DNA of 51,790 nucleotides from Verrucomicrobiota bacterium (GTDB lineage: Bacteria > Verrucomicrobiota > Verrucomicrobiia > Chthoniobacterales > UBA10450). Shown piece by piece: positions 33,361 to 41,678 of the stretch (positions are counted from its first letter, which is position 1; each line of letters opens with the position of its first letter). The position numbers and the translations under genes were made by a program. The stretch lies in NCBI GenBank assembly GCA_003219695.1, contig QHQA01000114.1, positions 1-51,790 of the forward strand, given 5' to 3'. The notes under the pieces are model-generated. The model saw only the letters and a list, made by a program, of their open reading frames with translations. It made no database searches and was not told where the DNA came from.

Positions 33361-36214
33361 GAGGGCAAATTCGTCGGACGAATTTGCGCCCGGCGCGAGC
33401 GAATGGCCGGAAGGTTTAAGCCGGCGCGAATTCCTGCGGTTGGCCGGCGCAACACTGGCGTTTGCCGGATTCAATTCCTGCACCAAACAGCCGCTGGAGC
33501 GAATTGTTCCCTACGTCGAACAACCCGAGATCGTGATTCCGGGAAAGCCGCTGCGATTTGCAACGGCGACGCAATACGGCGGATTTGGACAGGGACTGTT
33601 GGTCACGGGTTACGAGGGGCGCCCGACAAAAGTGGAAGGGAACCCGACGCATCCGGCGAGCCTCGGCGCCACTAGCGTCTGGGCGCAAGCCGATGTTTTC
33701 GATCTTTACGATCCGGACCGCGCGCAAACAGTCACCACTGCTGGCGCGATCAAGACGGCCGGTGATTTTTGGGATGCGCTGAATCTGGCAATTGAACCGT
33801 TGAGATCAAATGGCGGCGCTGCGTTTCGCATTCTTACCGAGCCAATCAGCTCGCCCACGCTGCTGGCCCAGCTGGCCCGCGTCTTGCAAATCTTTCCCGC
33901 GGCGCGCTGGTGTATCTGGGACCCGCTCAATCGCGATAACATCGGCGACAACGAGGTGATCTGCGATTTTTCCAAGGCGAAAGTCGTCGTCGCGTTTGAT
34001 TCCGATTTTCTTTACGCGCATCCGTACGCTTTGCGTTACGCGCGCGATTTCGCAAATGCCCGACGCGTGATTGAACCGGACGGCGCCCGGATGAACCGCT
34101 TTTACGCCGCTGAACCGACTCCCACCATCACGGGATCCAATGCAGATCATCGTATCGCCGTCGCCGCCCAGGATATTTTGCCGTTGGCGCAAAGAATCGC
34201 CGCCGACCTCGGCGTCGGCCGAGCGGCGCCGAAAAATGTTGAAAACGAAGACTGGGTCGCGGCGGTCGTACAAGATCTGAAGGCAAATCACGGCCAAAGT
34301 GTTTTGATTGCAGGTGAAACACAGCCGCCGGAATTGCACACGCTGGTGGCGCAGATAAACGCCGCGCTCGGGAACATCGGCCAGACAGTCTCGCCGGCGA
34401 CGGTTTTATCCTTGCCCGGAAACAACATGGCGTTCCGCGACCTAGTGGAGGAAATGCGGCGCGGCGCGGTCGAGTTGCTCATCGTGTTCGGCGGCAACCC
34501 GCGATATGACGCCCCGGCAGATTTCAATTTTGCCGAGGCGTTCGACAAAGTGAAGCTGCGGGTCCATCACAGCATGCATTTCAACGAAACGTCGCGCCAC
34601 TCGCACTGGCATATCCCGGCTGCGCATTTTCTCGAATCGTGGAGCGATGCGCGCGCTTTCGACGGAGCTATCTCTATCGTGCAACCGCTGATCGAGCCGA
34701 TGTATGCCGGAGTTTCGGCACATGAAATTCTTGAGGCAGTGACGGAACGGTCGCCGCGCCCCGCATACGAAATCGTGCGCAGCCATTGGAGCGGCCAGCA
34801 GCCCGCGTCGGACTTTGAAGCAAAATGGCGGCAGGCATTAAGCGATGGAGTGGTTACGGAATTGGAGCCGCCGGCGTTCTCTAACCGCGCAGAGTCCCCT
34901 GCTTCAGCCTCGCCCTTTCGTGAAGGAGAGAAGACTGAGGTGAGAGGCTCCCAACTGGAAATTCTTTTTCGTCCCGATGTCAGCGTGCGTGACGGCCGCT
35001 ATGCAAATAATGGTTGGCTCCAGGAATTGCCGCGCCGATTTTCGACGCTGACTTGGGACAACGCCGCGCTCATCAGTCCGCAATTGGCAAAAAACGAAGG
35101 CTTGAAGAACGGCGACATTGTCGAGCTGACATTTCGCGGCCGAAAACTGCGCGCGCCGGTCTGGATTCAGCCGGGCCAAGCGAAAAATTCTGTGACGCTT
35201 CCGCTGGGGTATGGACGCGAAATCGTTGGCCGCGTAGGGCGCGGTGTCGGTTTCAACGCCTACGCGCTGCGCACGTCCGACGCGTTCTGGTTTGGCGACG
35301 GTCTAACGATTCGCAAGACCGGTAAGCGGCACCTTCTAGTCAGCACGCAACATCATCATGACGTCCAGGGCCGAGGCATTCTGCATGACGGCACACTCTC
35401 TGGATTCCTCGCTGATCCGCACTACGCGCAGAAGGCCGAGGAGCTTCCCCCTCTGGACGAGACGCTGTATGACCCGGAGGAATATCCGTACAAAGGCTAC
35501 AAATGGGGCATGGTGGTGGATCTCAATGTATGCATCGGCTGCCACGCCTGCACCATTGCCTGTCAGGCGGAAAACAATATTCCGGTTGTTGGCAAACAAC
35601 AGGTCGCAGTCCATCGCGAGATGCATTGGATCCGGGTGAGCACGTTTTACTCCGGCCCGGCGGAAAATCCGAAGATCACGCATCAGCCGGTGCCGTGCAT
35701 GCATTGCGAGAGCGCGCCGTGCGAATTGGTCTGTCCGGTCGGCGCGACCGTCCACGACAACGAAGGATTGAATTTACAGATTTACAATCGCTGCGTGGGC
35801 ACGCGTTATTGTTCGAACAATTGCCCGTACAAAGTTCGCCGGTTCAATTTTCTCGAATACAACGGCAACCTGAGTCCGAGCGAAAAGCTGGTAAAAAATC
35901 CGGACGTGACGGTGCGCTCGCGCGGGGTGATGGAGAAATGCACCTACTGCATCCAGCGCATCAACGCGGCCCGAATCACGAGCGAACTGGAGCAGCGCAA
36001 GATTCGCGACGGCGAAATTGTACCGGCATGCGCGCAGGTTTGCCCCGTGGAAGCGATTACTTTCGGGGACATGAACGATCCGCGGAGCCGGCTGATGCGG
36101 TTGAAACGCTCGCCGCTGAATTACTGGATGCTGGGCGAACTGAACACGCAGCCGCGTACGAGCTACTTCGCGAAACTGCGCAATCTCAACTCGCAGCTTG
36201 TGAGAAGTGATTAA
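33311..36214 (+). CDS. actB: Alternative complex III molybdopterin-like/iron-sulfur protein, ActB
   Basis: The 967-residue protein carries a Tat-like signal (GLSRREFLRLAGATLAFAGFNSC, about residues 35-58), a large domain related to molybdopterin oxidoreductases but lacking its own cofactor in known ActB (about 60-700), and a C-terminal ferredoxin domain. Cysteine groups are CIGCHACTIAC (741-751), CMHCESAPCELVCP (from 796), CVGTRYCSNNCP, and CTYCIQRI with CAQVCP, fitting three 4Fe-4S and one 3Fe-4S clusters. Residues about 3-16 and 529-547 look repeat-derived. It takes electrons from quinol near ActC. Confidence 0.95.
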   Translation: MKREIDSPITDHRSPITRANSSDEFAPGASEWPEGLSRREFLRLAGATLAFAGFNSCTKQPLERIVPYVEQPEIVIPGKPLRFATATQYGGFGQGLLVTGYEGRPTKVEGNPTHPASLGATSVWAQADVFDLYDPDRAQTVTTAGAIKTAGDFWDALNLAIEPLRSNGGAAFRILTEPISSPTLLAQLARVLQIFPAARWCIWDPLNRDNIGDNEVICDFSKAKVVVAFDSDFLYAHPYALRYARDFANARRVIEPDGARMNRFYAAEPTPTITGSNADHRIAVAAQDILPLAQRIAADLGVGRAAPKNVENEDWVAAVVQDLKANHGQSVLIAGETQPPELHTLVAQINAALGNIGQTVSPATVLSLPGNNMAFRDLVEEMRRGAVELLIVFGGNPRYDAPADFNFAEAFDKVKLRVHHSMHFNETSRHSHWHIPAAHFLESWSDARAFDGAISIVQPLIEPMYAGVSAHEILEAVTERSPRPAYEIVRSHWSGQQPASDFEAKWRQALSDGVVTELEPPAFSNRAESPASASPFREGEKTEVRGSQLEILFRPDVSVRDGRYANNGWLQELPRRFSTLTWDNAALISPQLAKNEGLKNGDIVELTFRGRKLRAPVWIQPGQAKNSVTLPLGYGREIVGRVGRGVGFNAYALRTSDAFWFGDGLTIRKTGKRHLLVSTQHHHDVQGRGILHDGTLSGFLADPHYAQKAEELPPLDETLYDPEEYPYKGYKWGMVVDLNVCIGCHACTIACQAENNIPVVGKQQVAVHREMHWIRVSTFYSGPAENPKITHQPVPCMHCESAPCELVCPVGATVHDNEGLNLQIYNRCVGTRYCSNNCPYKVRRFNFLEYNGNLSPSEKLVKNPDVTVRSRGVMEKCTYCIQRINAARITSELEQRKIRDGEIVPACAQVCPVEAITFGDMNDPRSRLMRLKRSPLNYWMLGELNTQPRTSYFAKLRNLNSQLVRSD
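34895..34948. repeat. Candidate repeat insertion within actB
   Basis: CCTCGCCCTTTCGTGAAGGA with GAAGACTGAGGTGAG resembles the short CTC/GAG palindromes common between bacterial genes. It encodes SPASASPFREGEKTEVRGS, a low-complexity segment in ActB between the end of one domain and LEILFRPDVSVRDG. The evidence is compositional; no second copy is in the window. Confidence 0.4.
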
Positions 36215-36273
36215 TGAGACATGAGAAATATGAACGCGCCCGACCAATCACCTCTCACTTCTGACTTCTCACC
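36200..36273. repeat. GTGAGAAGT palindrome spanning the actC start codon
   Basis: TGTGAGAAGTGATTAATGAG at 36200-36219 faces TCACTTCTGACTTCTCACC at 36255-36273; GTGAGAAGT and ACTTCTCAC are a perfect 9-bp pair. The actB stop and the actC start both lie in it. The N-terminal SPLTSDFSPSTSP of ActC is encoded by the right arm. Confidence 0.55.
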
Positions 36274-37636
36274 TTCCACGTCACCCCTTGGCTACCCCAC
36301 GAATCTACTCGCGCCGGCGCAAACGTACGAGACCGTCAATAAAACAATCGCCGACATCCCGCTAAAGCCCGCGCCGGGGCCCTGGTGGGTTGGTTTTATC
36401 ATCGCGTTTTTGTTGCTGATGATGTTTTTGGTCGCCGTCACCTGGCTCTTCTGGAAAGGCGTCGGCATCTGGGGCATCAACATCCCGGTGGCATGGGGAT
36501 TCGCGATTGTGAATTTCGTCTGGTGGGTGGGAATCGCGCACGCTGGCACGTTCATCTCCGCGATTTTGCTTTTGCTTTTCCAGCCGTGGCGCACGGCCAT
36601 CAACCGTTTCACGGAGGCGATGACTCTGTTTGCCGTGTGTTGCGCAGGTCTGATGCCGTTGCTTCATCTCGGGCGGCCATGGGTTTTTTACTGGCTACTG
36701 CCATATCCCGACACGATGCGCCTCTGGCCGCAATTCCGCAGTCCGCTGGTGTGGGACGTTTTTGCAGTCGGTACTTATTTCACGATCTCATTGTTGTTTT
36801 GGTATCTCGGCCTGGTTCCCGATTTGGCGACAGTCCGCGATCGCGCAAAAAAACTTTGGCAAAAAAAAGTGTATGCCTTCTTCGCGTTAGGCTGGCGTAA
36901 TTCCGCGGCGCACTGGCAACGGCATCAGATTGCGTACTTACTGCTGGCCGGGCTGGCGACGCCGCTCGTGCTCTCGGTGCACAGCGTTGTCAGTTTCGAT
37001 TTTTCCGTGGCGATTGTTCCCGGTTGGCATTCGACAATTTTCCCGCCGTACTTTGTCGCCGGAGCGATCTATTCCGGGTTCGCGATGTCGCTGAACATCG
37101 TCATTCCGGTGCGCAAGATTTATCATTTGGAAAATCTGATCACGGACCGTTACCTGAACAACATGGCCAACATCATGTTGGTGACGGGGATGATTGTTGC
37201 CTACGGCTATTTCATCGAAGCGCTGATGGCCTGGTACAGCGGCGACATTTTTGAAATTTACATGATGATCAACCGCGCGTTTGGCCCTTACGGCTGGGTC
37301 TTCTGGACCCTGATGCTTTGTAATGTGCTCGTGCCGCAGACGCTCTGGTCAGCGCGCATCCGGCGCAACCCGGTGCTGCTGTTCATCGTGGCGCTCTTCA
37401 TCAACGCCGGCATGTGGATCGAGCGCTTCGTGATCGTCATCACCAGTTTGCATCGTGATTATCCGCCGGCGATGTGGGCGATGTTTTATCCCACCAAATG
37501 GGATTGGATGACTCTCTTCGGCAGCGTCGGTCTCTTTCTCACACTGCAATTTCTATTCATCCGGTTCGTGCCGATGATCTCCATTTCCGAAACGCGCGAG
37601 CTGGTTGCCGAGCCAGAAAAGGCAAACACCCTATGA
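36221..37636 (+). CDS. actC: Alternative complex III quinol-binding membrane protein, ActC (NrfD-like)
   Basis: The 471-residue integral membrane protein has about ten helices; clear ones start at WWVGFIIAFLLLMMFLVAV (about residue 50), VAWGFAIVNFVWWVGIAHAG (about 87), AMTLFAVCCAGLMPLLHLGRP and MLVTGMIVAYGYFIEALMAWYSG. The IAHAG and HLGRPW blocks are the NrfD/PsrC quinol-site marks. It is the likely quinol oxidation site together with ActB. Translation may start at 36221 or 36230. It overlaps actD by four bases (ATGA). Confidence 0.95.
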   Translation: MRNMNAPDQSPLTSDFSPSTSPLGYPTNLLAPAQTYETVNKTIADIPLKPAPGPWWVGFIIAFLLLMMFLVAVTWLFWKGVGIWGINIPVAWGFAIVNFVWWVGIAHAGTFISAILLLLFQPWRTAINRFTEAMTLFAVCCAGLMPLLHLGRPWVFYWLLPYPDTMRLWPQFRSPLVWDVFAVGTYFTISLLFWYLGLVPDLATVRDRAKKLWQKKVYAFFALGWRNSAAHWQRHQIAYLLLAGLATPLVLSVHSVVSFDFSVAIVPGWHSTIFPPYFVAGAIYSGFAMSLNIVIPVRKIYHLENLITDRYLNNMANIMLVTGMIVAYGYFIEALMAWYSGDIFEIYMMINRAFGPYGWVFWTLMLCNVLVPQTLWSARIRRNPVLLFIVALFINAGMWIERFVIVITSLHRDYPPAMWAMFYPTKWDWMTLFGSVGLFLTLQFLFIRFVPMISISETRELVAEPEKANTL

Positions 37637-38160
37637 GCGAGACCTACGGATTGCTCGCGGAATTTTCTACGCCCGAAGCGCTAATGCACGCCGCGGAGGA
37701 AGCATATGCCGCGGGCTTTCGCCAGATGGACGGCTATGCGCCATTCCCAGTGGAAGGATTGCCGGAGGCGCTCGGCAAAAAGAATCGTCTTCCGCTATTG
37801 GTTTTAATTGGCGGCATTATCGGGGGTCTCGGCGCCTACTTCATGGAATGGTACGCGAACGCGATCAGTTACCCGATCAACATCGGCGGTCGCCCTACCA
37901 ACAGCTGGCCTTCATTTATTCCGATCACGTTCGAATTGACGGTCCTCTGCGCTGGGCTCACTGCCTTCTTCGCCTCGTTTGCCTTGAACGGTTTGCCGCG
38001 TCCGCATCACCCACTTTTCAGCATTCCGGAATTCGATCGCGCGTCGCAGGACCGCTTCTTTTTGTGCATCGAAACGAAAGACCCGAAGTTTCATCCAAAT
38101 GAGACCCGCGCCTTTTTGCAACAGCTGAATCCCGTTTCCATCACGGAGGTGCCGGAATGA
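37633..38160 (+). CDS. actD: Alternative complex III membrane subunit ActD (DUF3341)
   Basis: The 175-residue protein begins ETYGLLAEFSTPEALMHAAEEAYAAGF, the DUF3341 start, then two membrane helices (LLVLIGGIIGGLGAYFMEWYA near 58 and IPITFELTVLCAGLTAFFASFAL near 98), with the conserved IGGRPTNSWP between them. The tail is soluble. ActD packs beside ActC in known ACIII. The 4-base overlaps with actC and actE mean tight coupling. Confidence 0.95.
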   Translation: MSETYGLLAEFSTPEALMHAAEEAYAAGFRQMDGYAPFPVEGLPEALGKKNRLPLLVLIGGIIGGLGAYFMEWYANAISYPINIGGRPTNSWPSFIPITFELTVLCAGLTAFFASFALNGLPRPHHPLFSIPEFDRASQDRFFLCIETKDPKFHPNETRAFLQQLNPVSITEVPE

Positions 38161-39263
38161 ACCAGATTGGTAGGGCGCGACCGCCGGGCGCGCCGAACAG
38201 GCATCCACAACGCAAAAAGCTTCCGCACGAACGACCTCTCTGGCTGCGCCCCGAAGGCGAAATTTTCTTTGTTACGGTCTGCTGCGAACCACGCGGCAAA
38301 AATCAGCTCTGCTATTCGAACATTGCACGCGCAATTTTTGATTCTGTTGAATTTCGGAATCAAAACGCCATTTGGTATGCGCACTTGGCCTGCTTAATGC
38401 CGGACCACTTACACGCGCTCATCTCGTTTCCCTATGAGCGCTCGATGAAGCAGATCATGTCTGATTGGAAGCGATTTTTGGCCACGAGACTGAAGATCGA
38501 GTGGCAACGCGATTTTTTCGATCATCGTTTGCGAAAGGAAGAAAGTTGCAGGGAAAAAGCGGACTATATTCGTGCCAATCCGGTTCGCGCGGGGCTGATC
38601 GCACCTTCAGAAGAGTGGCCTTATTTTTGGTTGGCTGATTCTCAGAAAGAAAACGCAAATCGTGAGTATGGAGTGCTGTGCCCCGGCTCGCCCGGCGGTC
38701 GCGCCCTACCATTGCTGCTTGCGCTAGCGTTCCTTTTCGCCGCTTGCCGTCCCGACATGGAGAACCAGCCTAAAGCGAAGCCGCTTTCTGAAAGCGACTT
38801 TTTCTCTAATCAAGCGAACGCTCGTCCCCTTCCGCCGCACACGGTCGAGCGCGGCGGCGCTCGCGAGAATGCTGCGTTCTACACTGGCCTAACGAACGGG
38901 ACTTACATCACGCAGATTCCAGTGCAGTTGACGCCGGAACTGCTGGCTCGCGGCCAGGAACGCTTCAACGCCATTTGCGCCGAGTGCCACGATCGCACTG
39001 GCAGCGGCAACGGCATGGTGATCCAACGCGGGTTTCCTCAACCGCCGTCATTTCATCTCGATCGTCTGCGCAATGCGCCCATCGGCCATTTCTTCGACGT
39101 AATCACAAAAGGCTATGGAGTGATGTATCCATACGCTACGCGCGTCGAACCGGAGGACCGCTGGGCCATCGCTGCTTATATCCGCGCTTTGCAACTCAGC
39201 CATGACATTAAAGCGTCTGAGCTCACTCCCGATGAGCAGCGGAAACTTGGGAACAAGCAATGA
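38157..39263 (+). CDS. actE: RAYT transposase domain fused in frame to cytochrome c ActE
   Basis: One uninterrupted 368-residue frame starts at the usual ATGA overlap with actD. Residues 5-184 are a REP-associated tyrosine transposase: P-D-H84-L-H86-A gives the HUH metal pair, and Y137 in KADYIRANPVRAGL is a candidate catalytic tyrosine. From 185 on, PLLLALAFLFAAC (lipobox Cys197) begins a normal ActE lipoprotein with heme site CAECH 274-278 and a candidate axial Met323. The lipoprotein signal is thus internal unless translation restarts, for example at TTG 38712. The transposase lies between 22-bp perfect inverted repeats. Confidence 0.9.
   Translation: MNQIGRARPPGAPNRHPQRKKLPHERPLWLRPEGEIFFVTVCCEPRGKNQLCYSNIARAIFDSVEFRNQNAIWYAHLACLMPDHLHALISFPYERSMKQIMSDWKRFLATRLKIEWQRDFFDHRLRKEESCREKADYIRANPVRAGLIAPSEEWPYFWLADSQKENANREYGVLCPGSPGGRALPLLLALAFLFAACRPDMENQPKAKPLSESDFFSNQANARPLPPHTVERGGARENAAFYTGLTNGTYITQIPVQLTPELLARGQERFNAICAECHDRTGSGNGMVIQRGFPQPPSFHLDRLRNAPIGHFFDVITKGYGVMYPYATRVEPEDRWAIAAYIRALQLSHDIKASELTPDEQRKLGNKQ
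38168..38711 (+). mobile_element. RAYT element with terminal inverted repeats inserted in actE
   Basis: The left end (38169-38190) begins GGTAGGGCGCGACCGCC; its exact 22-bp reverse complement is at 38689-38710, and pairing continues with one mismatch to 38194 and 38685. T38168 and A38711 also pair. ATT flanks both sides (38166-38168 and 38711-38713). The element encodes the RAYT domain and no stop. Removing 543 nt would restore M-N-Q-I-LLLALAFLFAAC, a good lipoprotein start, so the original actE can be reconstructed. Confidence 0.85.
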
Positions 39264-40426
39264 GCTCTATCGTCAACGCTGTGGCTGCTCGCGCAAAAAT
39301 CGTTTCGTTAGGCGTGGGCGTGCTCGGGCTGGCCGGCTGCGTTGCGGGTTGGATCGTTGCGCCTGGCGACTTCTTTGTCGCATATCTTTTCGGGCATTTC
39401 TTTTTTCTCGGGCTTTCGCTCGGCGCGCTCGCATTACTGATGACCCATCATCTCACCAGTGGTTACTGGGGCTACAGCGTCCGGCGCTTTCTTGAATCGG
39501 CCGTGAGTACTTTGCCGTTGCTGGCGGTTCTCTTTGTGCCGGTCTTTTTCGGGCTGCCACAACTTTACCCGTGGAAAAATCCTTCCGTCATCGCGGCGGA
39601 CGAAATTCTGCGCAGCAGGCTATATTACCTGAATACTCCCGGCTACGTCATCCGAAGCGCGGTAGTGTTCGCGATCTGGATCGTCATGGCGCGGTTTCTT
39701 TTGAAATGGTCGGCCGAGCAAGACGCCACCGTCTCCGTGGAGCCGACGCGTAAAATGCGGACCCTCAGTGGGCCGGGGTTGGTCATCTACCCGGTGACAA
39801 TGACCTTTGCCGCCATCGATTGGTTGATGTCTCTAGAGAAGGATTGGTATTCGACCATGTTCGCCGTTATGATCTGCATCGGGCAGATGTTGGGCGCGCT
39901 GGCATTCGTGATTTTGCTTCTTTCGGTCGCAGCTGACTCCAGACAACTCGGGCCCGTCATCTCGAAGGAGGAAACCTTTCACAAGATCGGGAACCTGCTT
40001 CTCGCATTCACCATGCTCTGGGCCTATCTGGAATTCGGACAGTTGCTGATTACCTGGTCGGGAAATTTGCCGCACGAGATTTCGTGGTACCTCAATCGCG
40101 TCACGGACGGCTGGCGCTGGGTCTGCGTATTTCTATTTCTATTTAACTTCTTCGTCCCATTTTTTTTGCTGTTAATGCGTCCCGTCAAAAGGCGGTATCA
40201 GGTTCTGGCCAGTGTCGCAGCATGCATTTTTATCGCGCACATCGTTGATGTGTGGTGGACGATCGCGCCCAGTCTTCATCCGGAACATGTTTATGTTACT
40301 TGGTGGGCAGTTATCGCGTTCCTTGGCATCGGTGGAATCTGGTCAGCGGCATTTTTGAAAAACTTGGAGAGACGACCAGCCGTGCCGCTGAACGACCCGC
40401 GGTTCGCAGTCGCTGTGCCGGCATGA
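39260..40426 (+). CDS. actF: Alternative complex III membrane subunit ActF
   Basis: The 388-residue protein is an ActC-like membrane subunit with about ten helices, such as GVGVLGLAGCVAGWIVA near 20, YLFGHFFFLGLSLGALALLM near 45, VSTLPLLAVLFVPVFFGLP near 80 and LAFTMLWAYLEFGQLLITWSG near 245. The FGHFFFLGLSLGALALLMTHHL block and the RLYYLNTP sequence fit ActF. It overlaps actE and the next gene by four bases each. Confidence 0.94.
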   Translation: MSSIVNAVAARAKIVSLGVGVLGLAGCVAGWIVAPGDFFVAYLFGHFFFLGLSLGALALLMTHHLTSGYWGYSVRRFLESAVSTLPLLAVLFVPVFFGLPQLYPWKNPSVIAADEILRSRLYYLNTPGYVIRSAVVFAIWIVMARFLLKWSAEQDATVSVEPTRKMRTLSGPGLVIYPVTMTFAAIDWLMSLEKDWYSTMFAVMICIGQMLGALAFVILLLSVAADSRQLGPVISKEETFHKIGNLLLAFTMLWAYLEFGQLLITWSGNLPHEISWYLNRVTDGWRWVCVFLFLFNFFVPFFLLLMRPVKRRYQVLASVAACIFIAHIVDVWWTIAPSLHPEHVYVTWWAVIAFLGIGGIWSAAFLKNLERRPAVPLNDPRFAVAVPA

Positions 40427-40881
40427 GCGCCACGACTAATAATCACGATCACGAGCGGAAGGACGTGGATGTCCCGTCGTTATTTATGATCGCTTTTTTT
40501 TTGGCGCTGTCGTGCGTGGTGATTTTCATCGTTGTCATAGGAATGATGCGTTACTTCAAGGCACACGAGCCGTCCGTGACTGCTGGGCAGGCCAACATTC
40601 CCGCCACGCGCGCGCTTGAATTTCCACCGCCAAGATTGCTGGTAAAACCAGGGGCGAGCCTGGCGGAGCTGCGAGCTGCGGAGAAATCCGATCTTAACGC
40701 CTACGGTTGGGTTGACCGAGCAGCGGGGATCGCGCGCGTCCCCATCGATCGCGCGATGCAACTGCTCCTGCAACGCGGTCTGCCGGACGTCGGCGCTGGT
40801 CAAACGCCCCTCAGTCTTCAGCAGGCGCGCCCCGCGGAGACTGCCAGCCCGCCACGGCTCAAAATGCCTAACGAGCCATGA
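40423..40881 (+). CDS. Small single-pass membrane protein of the ACIII-caa3 operon
   Basis: The 152-residue protein has one helix (about residues 20-40, LFMIAFFLALSCVVIFIVVIGMM) and a periplasmic tail with a conserved-looking ending: LAELRAAEKSDLNAYGWVDRAAGIARVPIDRAMQLLLQRGLPD. Proteins with this YGWVD-x-x-x-GIxRIPI motif often sit between act and sco/cox genes. Role unknown; a stabilising or assembly part is likely. It overlaps actF and sco by four bases. Confidence 0.85.
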   Translation: MSATTNNHDHERKDVDVPSLFMIAFFLALSCVVIFIVVIGMMRYFKAHEPSVTAGQANIPATRALEFPPPRLLVKPGASLAELRAAEKSDLNAYGWVDRAAGIARVPIDRAMQLLLQRGLPDVGAGQTPLSLQQARPAETASPPRLKMPNEP

Positions 40882-41675
40882 AACTCGTCATTCTTTACTT
40901 TGCCATCGTCGTCGCGCTTGTCACGACGGCGTGCGCGCTTACGCCTGGCGATCTCAGCCGTGTAACATTCGAGCAGCATCCCGGTCAGCAGATTTCACGC
41001 GATCTCGTCTTTCGCGATCAAAATAATCAGCCGTTCCGGTTAGGCGATCACTTTGGAAAGCAGCCGATCATCCTCGTGCTCGGGTATTACCGGTGTCCGA
41101 TGCTTTGTTCCCTGATCAACGATGGGCTGATCCACGCACTGCAGGAGTTGCCTCTAAACATGGGTAGAGACTTTCAACTCATTAATGTCAGCATCGATCC
41201 GGCAGAAACGGCCAAAGCTGCTGCGAAGAAAAAATTAGAGTACTTGCGGGAGTACGGGCGACCGGCCGCGATGGACGCCTGGCAATTTCTTGTCGGCGAC
41301 CAACGCTCGATCGCGCAACTCGCCGATCAAGCGGGGTTTCGCTACGCTTACGATCCGCAGATACATCAATACGCGCATCCGAGCGGAGTCATCGTTCTGA
41401 CGCCTAAAGGAAAAATTTCGCGCTATGTCTTCGGAGTGAGATTGGATGCGAGAGAACTGCGCGACGCGCTTGTTGCCGCAAAGGAAGAGAAGTCGTCGTC
41501 GATCATCTCCCAAGTCTTTCTTCTTTGTTATCATTACAATCCGATCACTGGAAAATACGGCGGACTGATTCTGTCAATCTTGCGGACCGGCAGCGTGGGA
41601 TTTCTGGCCGTTCTCGCCTGGTGGATCTTTGCGATGGCCCGGCGGTCAGAGCGAGGCCGCGCGCAAATCAATTGA
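40878..41675 (+). CDS. SCO1/SenC copper chaperone for cytochrome oxidase
   Basis: The 265-residue protein has an N-terminal anchor (MKLVILYFAIVVALVTTACA, with a possible lipobox TAC), a thioredoxin-like domain with the copper motif C73-P-M-L-C77 and the histidine in HQYAHPSG near 165, and a C-terminal membrane helix (SVGFLAVLAWWIFAMA). SCO delivers copper to the CuA site of subunit II, encoded next. The C-terminal helix is an additional feature seen in operon-linked SCO forms. Confidence 0.94.
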   Translation: MKLVILYFAIVVALVTTACALTPGDLSRVTFEQHPGQQISRDLVFRDQNNQPFRLGDHFGKQPIILVLGYYRCPMLCSLINDGLIHALQELPLNMGRDFQLINVSIDPAETAKAAAKKKLEYLREYGRPAAMDAWQFLVGDQRSIAQLADQAGFRYAYDPQIHQYAHPSGVIVLTPKGKISRYVFGVRLDARELRDALVAAKEEKSSSIISQVFLLCYHYNPITGKYGGLILSILRTGSVGFLAVLAWWIFAMARRSERGRAQIN

Positions 41676-41678
41676 AGC

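Noticed and set aside
37883-37899. RAYT-like terminal sequence (GGCGGTCGCCCTACCA) inside actD
   Set aside because: It encodes the conserved IGGRPTN block of ActD, so coding constraint explains the resemblance.
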